In this document: one piece after another, positions 11,351 through 23,076 of the stretch
Layout: each line of letters begins with the position of its first letter
Position numbering within the stretch: the first letter of the stretch is position 1
Source of the DNA: Brachypodium distachyon
Lineage: Eukaryota; Streptophyta; Magnoliopsida; Poales; Poaceae
Assembly (NCBI RefSeq): GCF_000005505.3
Contig: NC_016132.3
Location: 26,650,501 to 26,714,500, forward strand
Length of the DNA: 64,000 bases
Direction of reading: 5' to 3'
Notes under the pieces: model-generated
Told to the model about the DNA's origin: nothing
The model's database searches: none
Seen by the model: only the letters and a program-made list of their open reading frames with translations
Translations under genes and position numbers: made by a program

Positions 11351-11515
11351 GACGTGGCGAAATTACCGGCGCCGGTATATACCGGTGCGGTCTGGTCCAC
11401 TGGTTCCGTTGAGATCCACCGCGATTCCCCATGTGAGCTCTGGCCGGTGCCGTTCCCCAGCGAGGATGGGCGGGAACGGGCGGTCGATACGGCGCCCGGT
11501 AAAGAAATATCACGT
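11351..11515. mobile_element. Small GC-rich insertion with inverted ends, possible Mutator-type MITE
   Basis: The segment interrupts a repeat that is continuous at 9885-9970. Its ends are related as inverted repeats: ACGTGGCGAAATTACCGGCG on the left and ACGTGATATTTCTTTACCGG in reverse complement on the right. The flanks TGTCTTTTG (11342-11350) and TGTCTTCTC (11516-11524) match at 7 of 9 positions, which would fit a decayed 9-bp Mutator-type target duplication. The family assignment is tentative. Confidence 0.45.
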
Positions 11516-11913
11516 TGTCTTCTCCCTTCAACCCACACACAGATCTAGAAACTCACACTTGGACCTATTTTTTAGGCTCAAGATGTAGGGATATATAGGC
11601 CCGTAGGCCCGTGGGAAAACCTCAGAGTGGTGGAAACAGATTTGCAGTATTATTCACATTTAGACAAGGTTTATACATCACGCAACTAGAAATCTGAGGA
11701 AGACTGTCTTGTCTATTTCGGTGGAAACGGAAGCTTCGTAATCGCCTAACAAGTACACTCGCCCACGTAGCCGCCCGCCTTGCACTGTCTCTGCTGGATA
11801 AGGACCCGAGAGGGATAAGTCCACTGATTGAGCAAAACGAGCCCACCCTCATCTTGAAGACTAAACCAGGACAAACGATCCCGAACTATTCCAAGTTCAA
11901 TTCTGAGTAGTAG

Positions 11914-11923
11914 TTTATAAATA
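11914..11923 (+). promoter_or_regulatory. Putative TATA box of the P450 gene
   Basis: TTTATAAATA lies 66 bases upstream of the first ATG of the P450 locus (11989), which is a plausible distance for a plant core promoter. Confidence 0.55.
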
Positions 11924-11988
11924 CCAATAAAGCAATAGGGAACTTCACAAGAAGTGCTTCCTCCATCAGAGCTACTAAAGCTATCAAC

Positions 11989-12042
11989 ATGGCAGACCTA
12001 TTGCACAAGCTCATGCAAGAAACACCCCAGCCACCAGCATGA
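11989..12042 (+). other. 17-codon upstream frame ending in TGA, in frame with the P450
   Basis: The frame reads MADLLHKLMQETPQPPA then stop, and lies in the same phase as the P450 start at 12049. The sequence looks like the normal N-terminus that precedes the membrane anchor in this subfamily. The TGA is therefore probably a nonsense mutation rather than a regulatory upstream ORF, leaving the 12049 ATG as the only usable start. Confidence 0.55.
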
Positions 12043-12048
12043 CTTCTG

Positions 12049-12116
12049 ATGCTCCTCCTATTCCCCCTCTCCCTCTTCGTTCTCCACTACGTGTTAACCG
12101 CGAAGACAAGAAGAAT

Positions 12117-12151
<35 letters not shown>

Positions 12152-13917
12152 GCAACAACAGCGTCGACGTCCGGCCGCCTCCTTCGCCGCCGGCGCTGCC
12201 CATCATCGGCCACCTGCACCTGATGGGATCGCTCCCGCACGTCTGGCTCGGCAGCCTGGCCAGGAAGTACGGGCCCGACGTGATGCTCCTCCGCCTGGGC
12301 ACCGTGCCGACACTCGTTGTGTCGTCGCCGCGGGCGGCCGAGGCGGTGCTGCGCACGCACGACCACGTCTTCGCATCGCGGCCAAGCACCGTGGTCGCCG
12401 ACATCATCATGTATGGCTCCTCCGATATCGCCTTTGCGCCCTACGGCGAGTACTGGCGGCAGGCTAGGAAGCTCGTTGCCACCCACCTGTTGAGTGCGAA
12501 GAAGGTGCAGTCTTCCCGCGGTGCTGCCGCCGACGAGGTATGTTTTTTATATTGATTGGGAAAATTAATTAAATTTGACCAAACATGCATGCATTCGATC
12601 CGAAGGGGAGACAAATGATGTAGTACAGTGTTTAGCACTGATTCAATTCCTCCTATTTAGATGTTCTAACCTTGTCCTATGTCAAATTTGTTAAAGTTTA
12701 TAGAAAAGTCTACTGATATCTACAACACGAAATAAATATACTACTTCGTACTATTTTAGATTAACATAGTTGCTGAAATGCAGGTGAGCATGGTTATGTC
12801 CAAGATCAGTGAGACAGCCGCCGCAGACCGTGCGGTGGACATGAGCGAGCTGCTCTACACGTTCGCGAACGATATGGCATGCCGTCTTGTCTCAGGTAAA
12901 TTCTTCCAGCAAGAAGGACGTAGCAAGATATTTCGAGACCTCATCGGTGATAGCTCACAGCTGCTAGGAGGGTTCAACATGGAAGAATACTTCCCAGCAC
13001 TATCTAGGGTAGGCCTACTTAGAAGGGCAGTTTGTGCCAAGGTCGAGAGAGTAAGGAATAGATGGGCTGATCTGCTAGACAAGGTGATAGATGATCATAT
13101 GAACAAGGACAAGTCAATGTTTGATCAAAAAGATGGAGATTTCGTAGACACTTTGTTGTCCGTTCAACATGAGTATGATCTCACAAGGGAACACATGAAA
13201 GCTCTCCTTACCGTAAGTATAATTATTATCCCTGCAAACAAATATAATATATATTTCCTGATATCTTACATGCATCTTCCTAAATAATGAATATCTACTG
13301 CAGGATATGTTTTTCGGGGCAACAGACACATCATCGCAAACCCTCGAATACACCTTGGCCGAGCTCATGAGGAGGCCACACTTAATGAGGAAACTGCAAG
13401 CCGAGGTGAGGAGTGCCGTGCCCCAAGGACGAGAAATCATCAATGAAGTCGACCTTAGTAACATGGCATACCTCAGTGCTGTCATAAAAGAGACGCTTCG
13501 ATTGCATCCTCTAGCTCTCTTCTTGCTCCGCATCACACCATGGACGACTGCAACATCGACGGATATATGGTCCCTGCTGGGACACGTGTCTTTGTCAATG
13601 TATGGGCAATTGGTAGGGACTCTAAAACCTGGGAGAATGCGGAAGAGTACGTGCCTGAAAGGTTTATAGATGATGCACATGTCAACTTCAAGGGGAATGA
13701 TTTTCAGTTCTTGCCATTTGGGGCAGGAAGAAGGATCTGCCCTGGGATAAACCTCGCAATTGCCAATGTCGAGCTCATGCTAGCTAACCTTATGTATCAT
13801 TTTGATTGGGAGCTGCCCCTAGGGGTTGAGAGCAAGGATATTGATATGACAGAGATATTTGGGCTCACGGTGCGCCGCAAGGAAAAGCTACTCTTAATTC
13901 CCAAATTACGTGTGTAG
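12049..13917 (+). pseudogene. CYP71C-like cytochrome P450, frameshifted
   Basis: Plant A-type P450s are haem monooxygenases anchored in the ER. The wording of this protein (PPSPPALPIIGHLHLMGSLP, DVMLLRLG, YGSSDIAFAPYGEYWRQARK) is closest to the CYP71C group, which includes benzoxazinoid hydroxylases. Three exons: 12049-12537, 12784-13212 and 13304-13917, all with GT-AG borders. The last intron is at the conserved CYP71 site. The N-terminal anchor (LLLFPLSLFVLHYVL) is followed by a run of glutamines. The I-helix FFGATDTSSQ, K-helix KETLR, PERF and haem loop FGAGRRICPG are all visible. A one-base deletion near 13523-13530 (LHPLALFLLR instead of the usual proline-rich PHxTMDDC) moves the haem domain into another frame. 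An in-frame ATG at 11989 meets TGA at 12040. Total length would otherwise be about 510 residues. Substrate unknown. Confidence 0.85.
12119..12150 (+). repeat. CAG/GCA trinucleotide run in P450 exon 1
   Basis: About ten CAG codons encode a glutamine tract directly after the membrane anchor of the P450, where other family members have a short basic hinge. Confidence 0.9.
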
Positions 13918-14214
13918 CACAATATGCATCTTAAGATGCCTTGCTACGGGAAGCGATCCACATGGTGCTACTGATATACTGGGTGCTTTTGATATATAGT
14001 TGCTAATAAACCGTTGCCGACTTTTAGTTGTTTTAATCGACTTCTACAAGTGTTTAGGTATCAAAATTGAGCCGACTTGATGTATAACCCACCACCTGGG
14101 TTTGAATCTTTATGAATGCAAAACTAGATTTTCTATATACATTGTCGGAATTTTTCCTATGTATAATTTCCTTTTAGAAAACACACTTTATTTGTTACCA
14201 ACTAATTTTTTGTA

Positions 14215-14840
14215 ACAAAAAAAGTCTGCTAGCTAGTCCATATACGAAAACAAGGTTCATCTCCTCAATGAAGATAAGTCGGCATCTATACAATGATGGC
14301 TAGGCATTATTAAAGATAAAGTCATTGCGCGTCTTCCAAATGCTCCAACATACCAATGTGGAAAAATTTCATGGAGAATTGGCACCTTAAGCATTTTCTT
14401 GATCTCTGTCATGGTCTGATGAATATTGCCTCTGGGGGTGAACTCTCGGCAAAGGTATCACCAACAAGCAAGTGCAAATGGACACTGGAAAAAGAGATGA
14501 TTTCTAGTTTCCATGAGGTTTTGCTGACAGAGAACACATGATGTGAAGGGAGATGGAAGTTCTTTCTCCTCAGCATGGCTCTGGTGTTCAACCTATCCAT
14601 GAGGAGGAGCCAGCAGAAGAATTTGTGCTTGAACTGGCAACAGGATTCTCAATTCCATTTCATTGGTGCAGGTAACTCAATATGCTCAATCAGCACAGAG
14701 TAAAGTTTAGCTGCAAAAGGCCATCCTTGGCTCCAGCAGTGCACCAGCAGTCATGTCCATGATCAATGTCAAGCTGGTCCATAGATAAGTTCATCTCCTG
14801 GAACTGATGGAATGCCTCCAAAGAGAGTGGCAGGTGAAAA
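14215..14840 (-). mobile_element. LINE ORF2 3' fragment, minus strand
   Basis: Minus-strand translation gives QFKHKFFCWLLLMDRLNTRA, then a zf-RVT region (CVLCQQNLMETRNHLFFQC, C-x2-C...H-x4-C) and WSIWKTRNDFIF, broken by stops and frameshifts. It is colinear with the fragment at 1155-2475 and belongs to the same LINE family. It is dead and strongly 5'-truncated. Confidence 0.75.
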
Positions 14841-16190
14841 AAAGAGTGATTATGTCAGGATTACCATGAATCTCTGCAACGGTCATTTTGAAAGCAATGG
14901 CCTAGGAATATTGGGCCTAGTCTTGGGATATGTTTTTCAAAATCCATTGTTTTGGCCAAGTGTAGGTATTTGTTATGTCCTATACTGCGCCAAATAAGGA
15001 GGTATTTGTAATAGATGCCAGACATGAGACTACGTCATGTCAGGCAACGGTTCCCTGGGCTGGTCGTCCTGGGGAGCCGCGCCATTCCGCGTCAACGTCG
15101 AGTGATTTTCTCGCTAGGGTAAGTGCGTTGCGCATCCATACTCGTTGTTAGCGCGCGTTCTGCGCGGCGATACATATCCTCCCTCGTTTTGAATTCCTGG
15201 TCCCACCAGTCACCTCCTATACATGTAAATAAACTACAGAAAAACAAGACATGCACAAAAAGTATTAAAGCTAATTTAAATTCTAAATGAATTTGACGCG
15301 AATAGCATCGGTTTAAAACTAGTTTAAATTTTTACCCGTCGGATTTGGAACCTATTCCACCAGCGGGTCACTATGGTCAAAGGAAAACATTCTTAAGTTG
15401 GGGTCAACGTCAACTGTCGGACGGAAGATGGTCGATGTTGATCATCGAAACAATGAAATTGATGTTGTTGGAGCTCCGGTCATCAGTTGGTGAATCTGTC
15501 TCCTGTTCTAGGCTACTGGAGATGAATATAATTGAGTGACACAAATGGAACAAGAACAGAGTATAAAATGGGGATTACATGGTTTGGCAAACGTGTGTAA
15601 CTTCAACAATTGAATAGAAAATAATGTTAATGACGTAGGCTCGGTAGAGATGACTTTAGGGGTGCAAGGAGTTTGGCGGAAACTCACTGACGGTGCGGAA
15701 TCGTGAGGCAAAGGCAGCGGCTGAACTTGATGGGCCATATTTGTTTAGACTTCTGCTTCAGCTTTTGGTGCTTTTAGCAATCTCAAAAATATTTCTCCTG
15801 TTTACACATGAAGCTGAGAAGCACCTCCGGACGTGCTTTTGCTGCTTCTAACTGAGAAGATGTATACATAGAAGTTTTGTTGTGAACTTAATGAAGATGG
15901 AAACATATAATTTCCATGTTAATAAAAACAACGAACCAAACCGGTACCCAAGTTCAATCCGAGACAAATGGAGGAGGCCTAAGCCGCGACCCTATTTTCG
16001 TACAAGCTAATGATGCGCCTAATAAACCGGTCGACTGATGCATACCATTTATACTCTCGTGTCATGTCATTGTTGTTTTTATGCATATGTATTGTTGTGT
16101 GTATTGTCTCTTATTGCATCTTCTGTATCTCTCTGCAGCCGAGACGATAGCACCCGCAGGAGCCCCGGCTGGACCAAGCCCGACCCCCAC
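14841..16190. other. Intergenic, no gene recognised
   Basis: Only short open frames without recognisable domains are present. No repeat termini were seen. Confidence 0.4.
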
Positions 16191-16208
16191 GGGGGGGGGG
16201 GGGGGGGG
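16191..16208 (+). repeat. G18 homopolymer
   Basis: An uninterrupted run of 18 G follows CCCCCAC. It may form a G-quadruplex, or its exact length may be a sequencing artefact. Confidence 0.8.
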
Positions 16209-16724
16209 ATTCAGGCGGTGCCCCCGCACGGGGCCGCACATTCCAGTGTGGAAAGATGGTGTTGGAACCCTAAATTGTATTCCACGATATTCGATGCTGT
16301 AATGATTTGACCTTCAAATGCGTATATATAGAGTACAAAGGGGGAGTGCCCCCCACCCCCTAGATTTTTTTTAGAGGGCCCCCACCCCTGGATATGTATA
16401 CGCCTATAGCATAGTAATGGGTTGGCCCAAAGTAAAATTTCCAGTCTGCGATGGTTTCCTAACGTGATCAAGATCGTTTCTCCTCGTCCCATCGGTAATG
16501 ATCCTCTCCAAATCATTTTCTCCTCATCGAGATCGCCATGTCGCCGCCTGATCACTAGGCCTGCTGATCGCTGAGACACTCAGGCCTCAGCCAGCCATGC
16601 CCCTGCACCCCATCTGTGCCTCTCTCGAGGCGGGTCGGCCTGAGCCCTGCACTGCGCCTTACGCCTCAGCCCGAGCCACCGGTACAAGGCATGAGAATCT
16701 TTACCCGGCTATCTTTTATATAAT

Positions 16725-16770
16725 TCCTCAAAAGATTTGTGTCAAATCACTTATTTCCGGACGGATGGAG
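16725..16770. mobile_element. Right end of a Stowaway MITE (partial)
   Basis: The segment ends in ACTTATTTCCGGACGGATGGAG followed by TA, which is the usual right terminus. No clear left terminus was found upstream. Confidence 0.45.
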
Positions 16771-16772
16771 TA

Positions 16773-18110
16773 TCTCTAATTCTTTATGATAGTGTGAAAT
16801 CATATGTGATGTGTAACATTGGCAAGTGTTTAGTGAAACATTGATGTGTATAGTTTGGGTAATATTGATACTTATGTGATGAGATGTATCTTGTTTGAAC
16901 TTAGTGCTTTGCTAGTGGTGTGTTGATCCATTAGTTTCTTATGTGAAACATGGCGTGAGTTGTGTGGAACTTACCTTAAGTCAAGTCGTGGACTTGTGCT
17001 CGTACTGGTTAATTGTGTGTTCGCTTTCAGGTGTTGCCGGAGTTAGAGGAACGTGGTCGATGACAGGATCGAGGGACAAAGCTTGGGAGAAGTTGAGGTC
17101 AAGGGATCAAGGTCATGCGGGACGTTCGTGCGAAGAAACAATGAAAGTGAAGGCTACGATGATCCGGTAGGGCACCGGTTTGTCGTACGTTGTTTATACC
17201 GGAGATGTACGGTATTGGAGATATTTGACACGTGATGGTCGAGTTTTAAAGACATCACAAGAAGAGTTGATTGCATGGAGTGGCATCGACGTGAAAACAC
17301 GTAGGTTCAGCCGTGGCAATGCAAGGGAAAAGAACTGATAAGAAAGGATAACAGGGCGTTGAATCATCAGTTTCTTTTTTACTTTAATGCTGCTTCCAAA
17401 TTCCTGAATTATGTTTGTTCCAGTACTACTTTTTCTGCGCCTTGTCGTCACTTCAAAATGACTTGATAGTTGAGATTAAGCATGTACTCCTATCTGGGAA
17501 TGCATTTTGGTTGCCAGAATGCTGGACAAAACAGTTGCGGGCAACATTTTAGTTACTTATTTCGTCATCAATAGCTGATTCTACAGTGTTCCTCAATTAG
17601 CATATAGCGTCGTTCAGGGCTGTTCCTGTAAGTGTCTTAAAGGCACATGGCCTTATGTAATTCACCCATTTTATGCGTTTCTTAAGCTGACAATAGGTTT
17701 ATGATGTCTCTTCGAGTCTTTTGCAAGAACTCTTTGTAAGATCAACATAAAATGGGCTGTAGGGTCTTCATGGTGTCTCAGCAAAAGTATATATTAAACA
17801 AAAGTAGCAACAGAGCAACATATCAGTAATTATAATAAGTTACACTGTAGCAACCCAGTTCGACTGTTTCAGGTCAAGACCGCATGCAACGACAATGGAA
17901 ATAGAAATATGCCTTACTAAGTTACAAGCACTTCAGGGCAGAAAGCCATAGTGCCGTTTTCCATCTTTCTCTTCTGGCATCATGAAAAATGTCATCATCA
18001 GGTACAACGAAAGAAAGAAATAAAGGGAGGAAAACCATGGTTGCCGTCATCATCATCTAATTAAAACTAAGATCCGAAGCCAGAGGGTAAGATGTGTTCC
18101 CAGAGATAGT
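16773..18110. other. Unassigned, possibly retrotransposon-derived or 3' flank of the minus-strand gene
   Basis: No coding frame is supported. The block 17040-17330 is GC-richer than its surroundings and lacks structure I can name. The portion after about 17600 is likely 3' flank of the gene ending at 18117. Confidence 0.3.
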
Positions 18111-18116
18111 CTACAC

Positions 18117-21100
18117 CTACAATTTCCTCTTTTTTCGAGTCCGAGCACTCCTCCAAGAGCTGAGAGCAGACGAGGATGAACCTCCACGCCTTAGGATTTT
18201 TGGTTTCCTTCCTTTCCGCTTGCCCGTGTAGCAGGGCTTCAAAATCCCCTGGAGACCAAACCTGGTTGTGCCATCTTCCGGTGGTTCTTCTTTTTTCACA
18301 ATTGCTACTGTGGGGGCAGCGATGCTCTCATCCTCAGAATGTGCCCCGGTTTCTCTCTTGACTACCCCTGCTTCACTCTTGACTGACACCCGCAGACGCT
18401 TGCACGGATGACTGATTACCTCAAAGTTTTGATACCCTTCCTCAGCTGGTTGATTGTCGATCAATACATCTTCCGAACTCTGTAAGAAAAGGAAGAAGAA
18501 AATAGTAAGGAAATAGCAGAACTAGTATCCAGCAAATCATGTTACTATGTTTGGGCGCATGTGTCATCAACATTTAACCTTTGCTCAAAAGATTTACCAA
18601 TTTGGAATATATGCCACTTCTAAATGTCAAGTTAGTTAGGCCTGTCTTAAGCATATATATAGAATCCGTAACGAAAGAGAAGCCACCCAGAAACATGGTG
18701 TTGGAGAGTTTTTGTTCTTGAGTAAGTGGCACGAGTTGAAGCTCAAGCTCCTTCAAATAAGTCAGAAAATTCTTAATTAATTTGTTATGATGAAATAAAC
18801 AAGTTGTACTAGCTTACCTGTTGTAATTCACCCATTTTATGTGGATCTTCAGCTGATAATAGGTTCATGGTGCTCTCAAAAATATCCATATTGTTAGCTT
18901 CTCCAAAGCTTGAGACAGCACTGTCTGGCATGTCAGTATCATCCATATCACAATCTGATGCGTCCTGGGGTGAGATTTCAAGCATTTCAGCAACTTTTCC
19001 TTTTCCATGTGCGCAATTAGAGCTCTGTGCAACATTGACCCGTGTGTTGACTTTAAGATCTATTCCGTTACTCTTCTTGTCGATTTCTGTCTTGAGGTAT
19101 GATCTCAGACTAAGGACTCTGTCTTGAACAGACTGAATGCTTGCAAGAATCTGCTCAACAGTAGCATCACTTCCATTACCCAGTAGCCAGTCAGCATCAT
19201 TGTTACCTTTTGTGCTGTCATCCGCTGAAAGGACAGAAAAAATCTTTTGTTAATTCATCTGTAACATGTAAATAAATAAAATATATTAATTCCAAGAATT
19301 AAAATATCGGTCCCTATATGTATGGTACTCCCTCTATTCAAAATGTAGGGCATATGACTTTTGTTCACTGTAAAACTTTCTAAAGTATAACAAAAAAATG
19401 TCAACATCTACGGTACAAAATGAAGATCATTAGATCCATTCTGAAATATATTTTCATAGTATCTTGGTTTGATACTTTTTGTTATAAGCTTGGTCAAGTT
19501 TAGAAAGTTTGACAGTCTATAAAAGTTATACATCCTATATTTTGGAAGGGAGGGAGTATATTATTAAACTGAGGTTAACACGTAAGCATGAGAATAAGTT
19601 TACAAATTGAGTCAAAAGAACTAGTGTGATGCAATTATTATTGTAAGCAAGAAATGAGTTCCATCCTTGATAAAAGAAAAGCATCCAACAGTGTCTTTTT
19701 GCTCTACAAGTAATGCAAGACTATTAATTTTGTGAATGAAAACAACGGAGAGGAATCCAAAAAATACAACAAAAGGGAGGTGAATATGCATAATGCATGA
19801 CCACTGTACATGTTTGGGAGAACATATTGTGTGTTATACATGAAGACAACATTACCTAAGATTCCATTGTCGTCAATAGAATGGCCATCCGCTTCCGCTT
19901 TCTCTTTCTCTGCATGATGATTGTAAAGAACTATAACCATGGCAATTTGTAATTCTATATGTAAAGTAGAACATGATGTTTACCATAATAAGACAATATG
20001 GTGTGGGTCGCGATGTATGAGGACGCATTCATTTTCTCCTCAGTTCTCTTTCTCCTCCTCCTCTTCATAGTCTTCCTGCAACAAAGAGAAGAGAAGGGCA
20101 CTGATCTCGATGACGAACAGTCCAACTCGATCATTTTTGTTTGCAACTCTTTCTCATGTTTAAGAACTGCAAGCTCCCTGTCATATCTGGATACTTGAGA
20201 GTGCAACTCCTTCATCCGCAGTTCTAACCATTGGCATCTCCACATTAATGGGCTGATATACGTTCTCCAATGATCAGTTACCTTTTTCTTCCTGTTACAG
20301 ATGATAAATTGTGTTAAACATTCGTGTGCTTTGTGACTTGCCTTCTTGGAAACAGTATGAAACACATAAATAGTAAAAACACAGACATAACAACACATAT
20401 CAGCTATTTGGAATCCAAGGAACTACTCCAGTTCTACAAACAAAAACTGACTGTCATATTCCGTATCTAAAGTACAGGTATCATGCTGCCATGACTAGAG
20501 ATCCGATTTTTTATGTGGCCTTCAGTTGATCGACAATGGTTTGCAGAAGGCATCAGCTTTAAAAAATTGTGCCTATTTAAAGCAAATATCACAAACTAGA
20601 GGCAGCATGTGCATAAGTTGGACAGAAGACTGAACATATCGCTGATATTATTAAGTACCACTTTCAGGAATCAATGACATCAGACCCTAGATATGCTTCT
20701 TTGTCACTAAGAATTCTCACCTATAACAGGTATCAAAATATACAGTATATATGTAACACCTGGCCCATTTAGCAGTGTGGCACATACAGAGTAGCAGGTG
20801 TGGGATTGCCCACATTGGAACTCTAACGTGAGTTGTACTAACGTAAAATTCTTGGGTCAAAAGCAGCACCCACAGATTAACCCTCTTACAAAAAGAGGAG
20901 ACGGACGTGCAAGAGGGGTGCTGTGTGAATGGACTCGTCCCTTGGGGAGGGGTTGAGCACAAAGAGGATGGGTGAAGTCTCAAAACTGGTAAAAAAGGAG
21001 TTTAATAAAGGAAATAGTCCTTTTAGAAGGGAAACAAAGGTCATGTAATTATAACAGCAAATATATCCACATGCAGCTGCATACAGACTTCGACGCCAAA

Positions 21101-21928
21101 TTCATCTTGTTCATGGACTTTCCATCTTTCTGGAACTCATCAGAGATATGAGCTAGACTACATCAAAATTATCATGTAAATCACATGCGAACAGTAAGTT
21201 CCCACAGGCCATGCACTTCCGATAATTTTGGAACTCAATAGAAGTCTGCACATTGTAATACTGTTCTTCAGCAGCCTCTGCCTAATTATTATGCCTTTAT
21301 TCATAAGTATTTTATCAAAATTCTCATTGACTAGTACGTTTCTACATGAAGCTCTTTTATAAACTGTATAAATACAAACAATTGTGTGGCATATGAAATA
21401 CAAAAAAATCATTTCTCACATTACCCATTTGAGGTAGGCAATATTCTTTTGACTAATCTTCAAAGGGAACAAAACCTTTCACGTAAGAATGATTCTGTAA
21501 TGGAAACGTTATACGTGCGACTTTGGTTTTGCCAGAATTTTAATTCTGTTCCAGTGACACAAGATGATAACCGACTGATCCAAGGACAAATTGACATTTA
21601 TATAAAGGCAGAACAACAAGGCTGAGAAGTAATAAATTACACAAACAACTTACTTCAGTGATCTATCCAAATTGTCAGCAGCAGCAGTATCCAAGAGTGC
21701 AGCAGCATCACCATTAGGATGATAGCGGCAGAATGGTGAGTCCACTTCAATGTCACTAATCTCTGAAGGCCTTGCATCATCCTCTGATCCAGACAATGTA
21801 TCCCCAAAGGAACTTGAGCACTCTGTGGCATCAGGGTCTTCAATTTTGGCCAATTTGCTGGACGGGCCACCACCATCTGGGCCAATAATGTCAACGTTCC
21901 AATCTACTACTCCATTCACATCCTCCAT
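18117..21928 (-). CDS. Uncharacterised plant coiled-coil protein, likely nuclear (copy A)
   Basis: Five exons on the minus strand: 21928-21654, 20291-19984, 19909-19856, 19224-18818 and 18479-18117, all GT-AG. They join in frame to 1407 bases (468 residues). Exon 1 is acidic and Ser-rich (EVDSPF near its end). Exon 2 holds the most conserved block, WRCQWLELRMKEL, then a Glu/Lys/Leu stretch that looks like a coiled coil and a basic cluster (KRRRRKR). Exon 4 has a second helical, acidic part. Exon 5 starts SSEDVLIDNQPAEEGY and ends with a very basic tail (ARTRKKRKL). I infer nuclear location from the basic clusters; the function is unknown. The frame is open upstream of the ATG to an acceptor at 21958, so a 5'UTR exon near 23080-23230 is likely. 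Intron 3 carries a Stowaway MITE. Its paralogue is at 28542-32792. Confidence 0.8.
19328..19556. mobile_element. Stowaway MITE (229 bp) in intron 3 of copy A
   Basis: The left end CTCCCTCTATTCAAAATGTA pairs with a GGGAGGGAG right end. TA dinucleotides flank it at 19326-19327 and 19557-19558, and the long arms include GTTTGACAGTCTATAAAAG. It is a larger subfamily than the 107-124 bp copies elsewhere in the window. Confidence 0.85.
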
Positions 21929-22478
21929 TTTAAGGTTGACCTTGGCCTCTGTATATTCTGAAGTTTAAGAAAAGAGAAGAACTTTCAACAAAAACTCATG
22001 ATTATTCGGACACAAAGTAAGCATGGGGAATACAAAATATTAGTAGACATGGTTATCAACAATGGTAACTTTAAGTCAAAACAATTTAATGATCTTTTTT
22101 TGAGCCATCCTATAGTGATATGGACTCTGGGACTAAGTTGCATGATACAGCGACGGACACGGGGATAAGGGAAAATGGCGGGTATTTTCTAATAACAGCA
22201 ATACGGGGATACAGCGAGCATATAAGTGTTTTGAAAAAAAACAGCATATAATAAAGATAATCATAATTTTGGATGAGGGAGAAAGAGATTCTTGCATTTG
22301 CTGCCTCCTTTTCATTGATAAATATTTTTTAGCTCCCAACCTCATGTCCTCATTCCTCAAGTCCTCATAACCTCTCCAGTACTGATACGTGTGCGTGTAT
22401 CGGTATCGGACAGATACGGGGATAAGCCGATTTTTCAAAATGCAGAAGCGGATATGTTTGAGTACTTTTTTAAAAATT

Positions 22479-22672
22479 ATATGAACATGAAATTTTGAAA
22501 ATGATCAAATGAAGTTCAAGTGCAGCAATGCATACAAGCACAACATAACAAAGTAGCAAACAGGTCTAAAACAAAAATAAAATTAATATGAACATGAAAT
22601 TGTGACATGATCAAACGAAGTTCAAGTTCAGCAATGCATACAAGCACAACATAGCAAAGGAGTAAACAGGTC
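22479..22672. repeat. Tandem direct repeat, period about 107
   Basis: Two copies (about 22479-22568 and 22586-22672) share TATGAACATGAAATT, GTTCAAGT and CAGCAATGCATACAAGCACA. They are about 90% alike and lie in the inferred 5'UTR intron of copy A. Confidence 0.8.
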
Positions 22673-22978
22673 TACTTAAGTACTTAACTACGTATACTGT
22701 TATACAACATAGAAAATTTAATTAGGACATCAGTTTTGAGCTTCAGCTTCATCTTCCACGACAACAGTAGCTTCCTCCACTTCTCCAAATGACAAACTCT
22801 GCAACTCTGGTTAATCAAGAGAGAGATTTGCAACTTCCAGGATGCTAACACCAATTAGAATGTCAAAACTATCTGCTCCCGCATCCCACATTCTTGTTGC
22901 CCCGCTTGATAGAGGAACCGAGGTTAGAAAGTGAGAAGAGAACTGAGAAGAATGGGAGGGAAGAAGCCAGCTCACCGT

Positions 22979-23062
22979 TCTTAAAAAAAAAACAATGGGC
23001 GCTCCCCATTGATTTCCCATAAAGAAACCGCCAACAATGTCTTACAACAGTTTTGCTGAACA
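22979..23062 (-). mobile_element. Short T-tailed insertion flanked by a 15-bp direct repeat (possible SINE or truncated retroelement)
   Basis: AAGCCAGCTCACCGT occurs perfectly at 22964-22978 and 23063-23077. The 84 bases between have a 10-base A run at the left edge, which is a T run at the 3' end on the minus strand. A 15-bp duplication plus a homopolymer end suggests target-primed insertion, as for plant SINEs. No RNA polymerase III boxes were recognised. Confidence 0.45.
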
Positions 23063-23076
23063 AAGCCAGCTCACCG

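Noticed and set aside
12039..12467. 142-codon frame overlapping P450 exon 1
   Set aside because: It is an alternative frame of the P450 exon, Ala/Arg-rich because of GC-rich codons. The P450 frame has clear homology.
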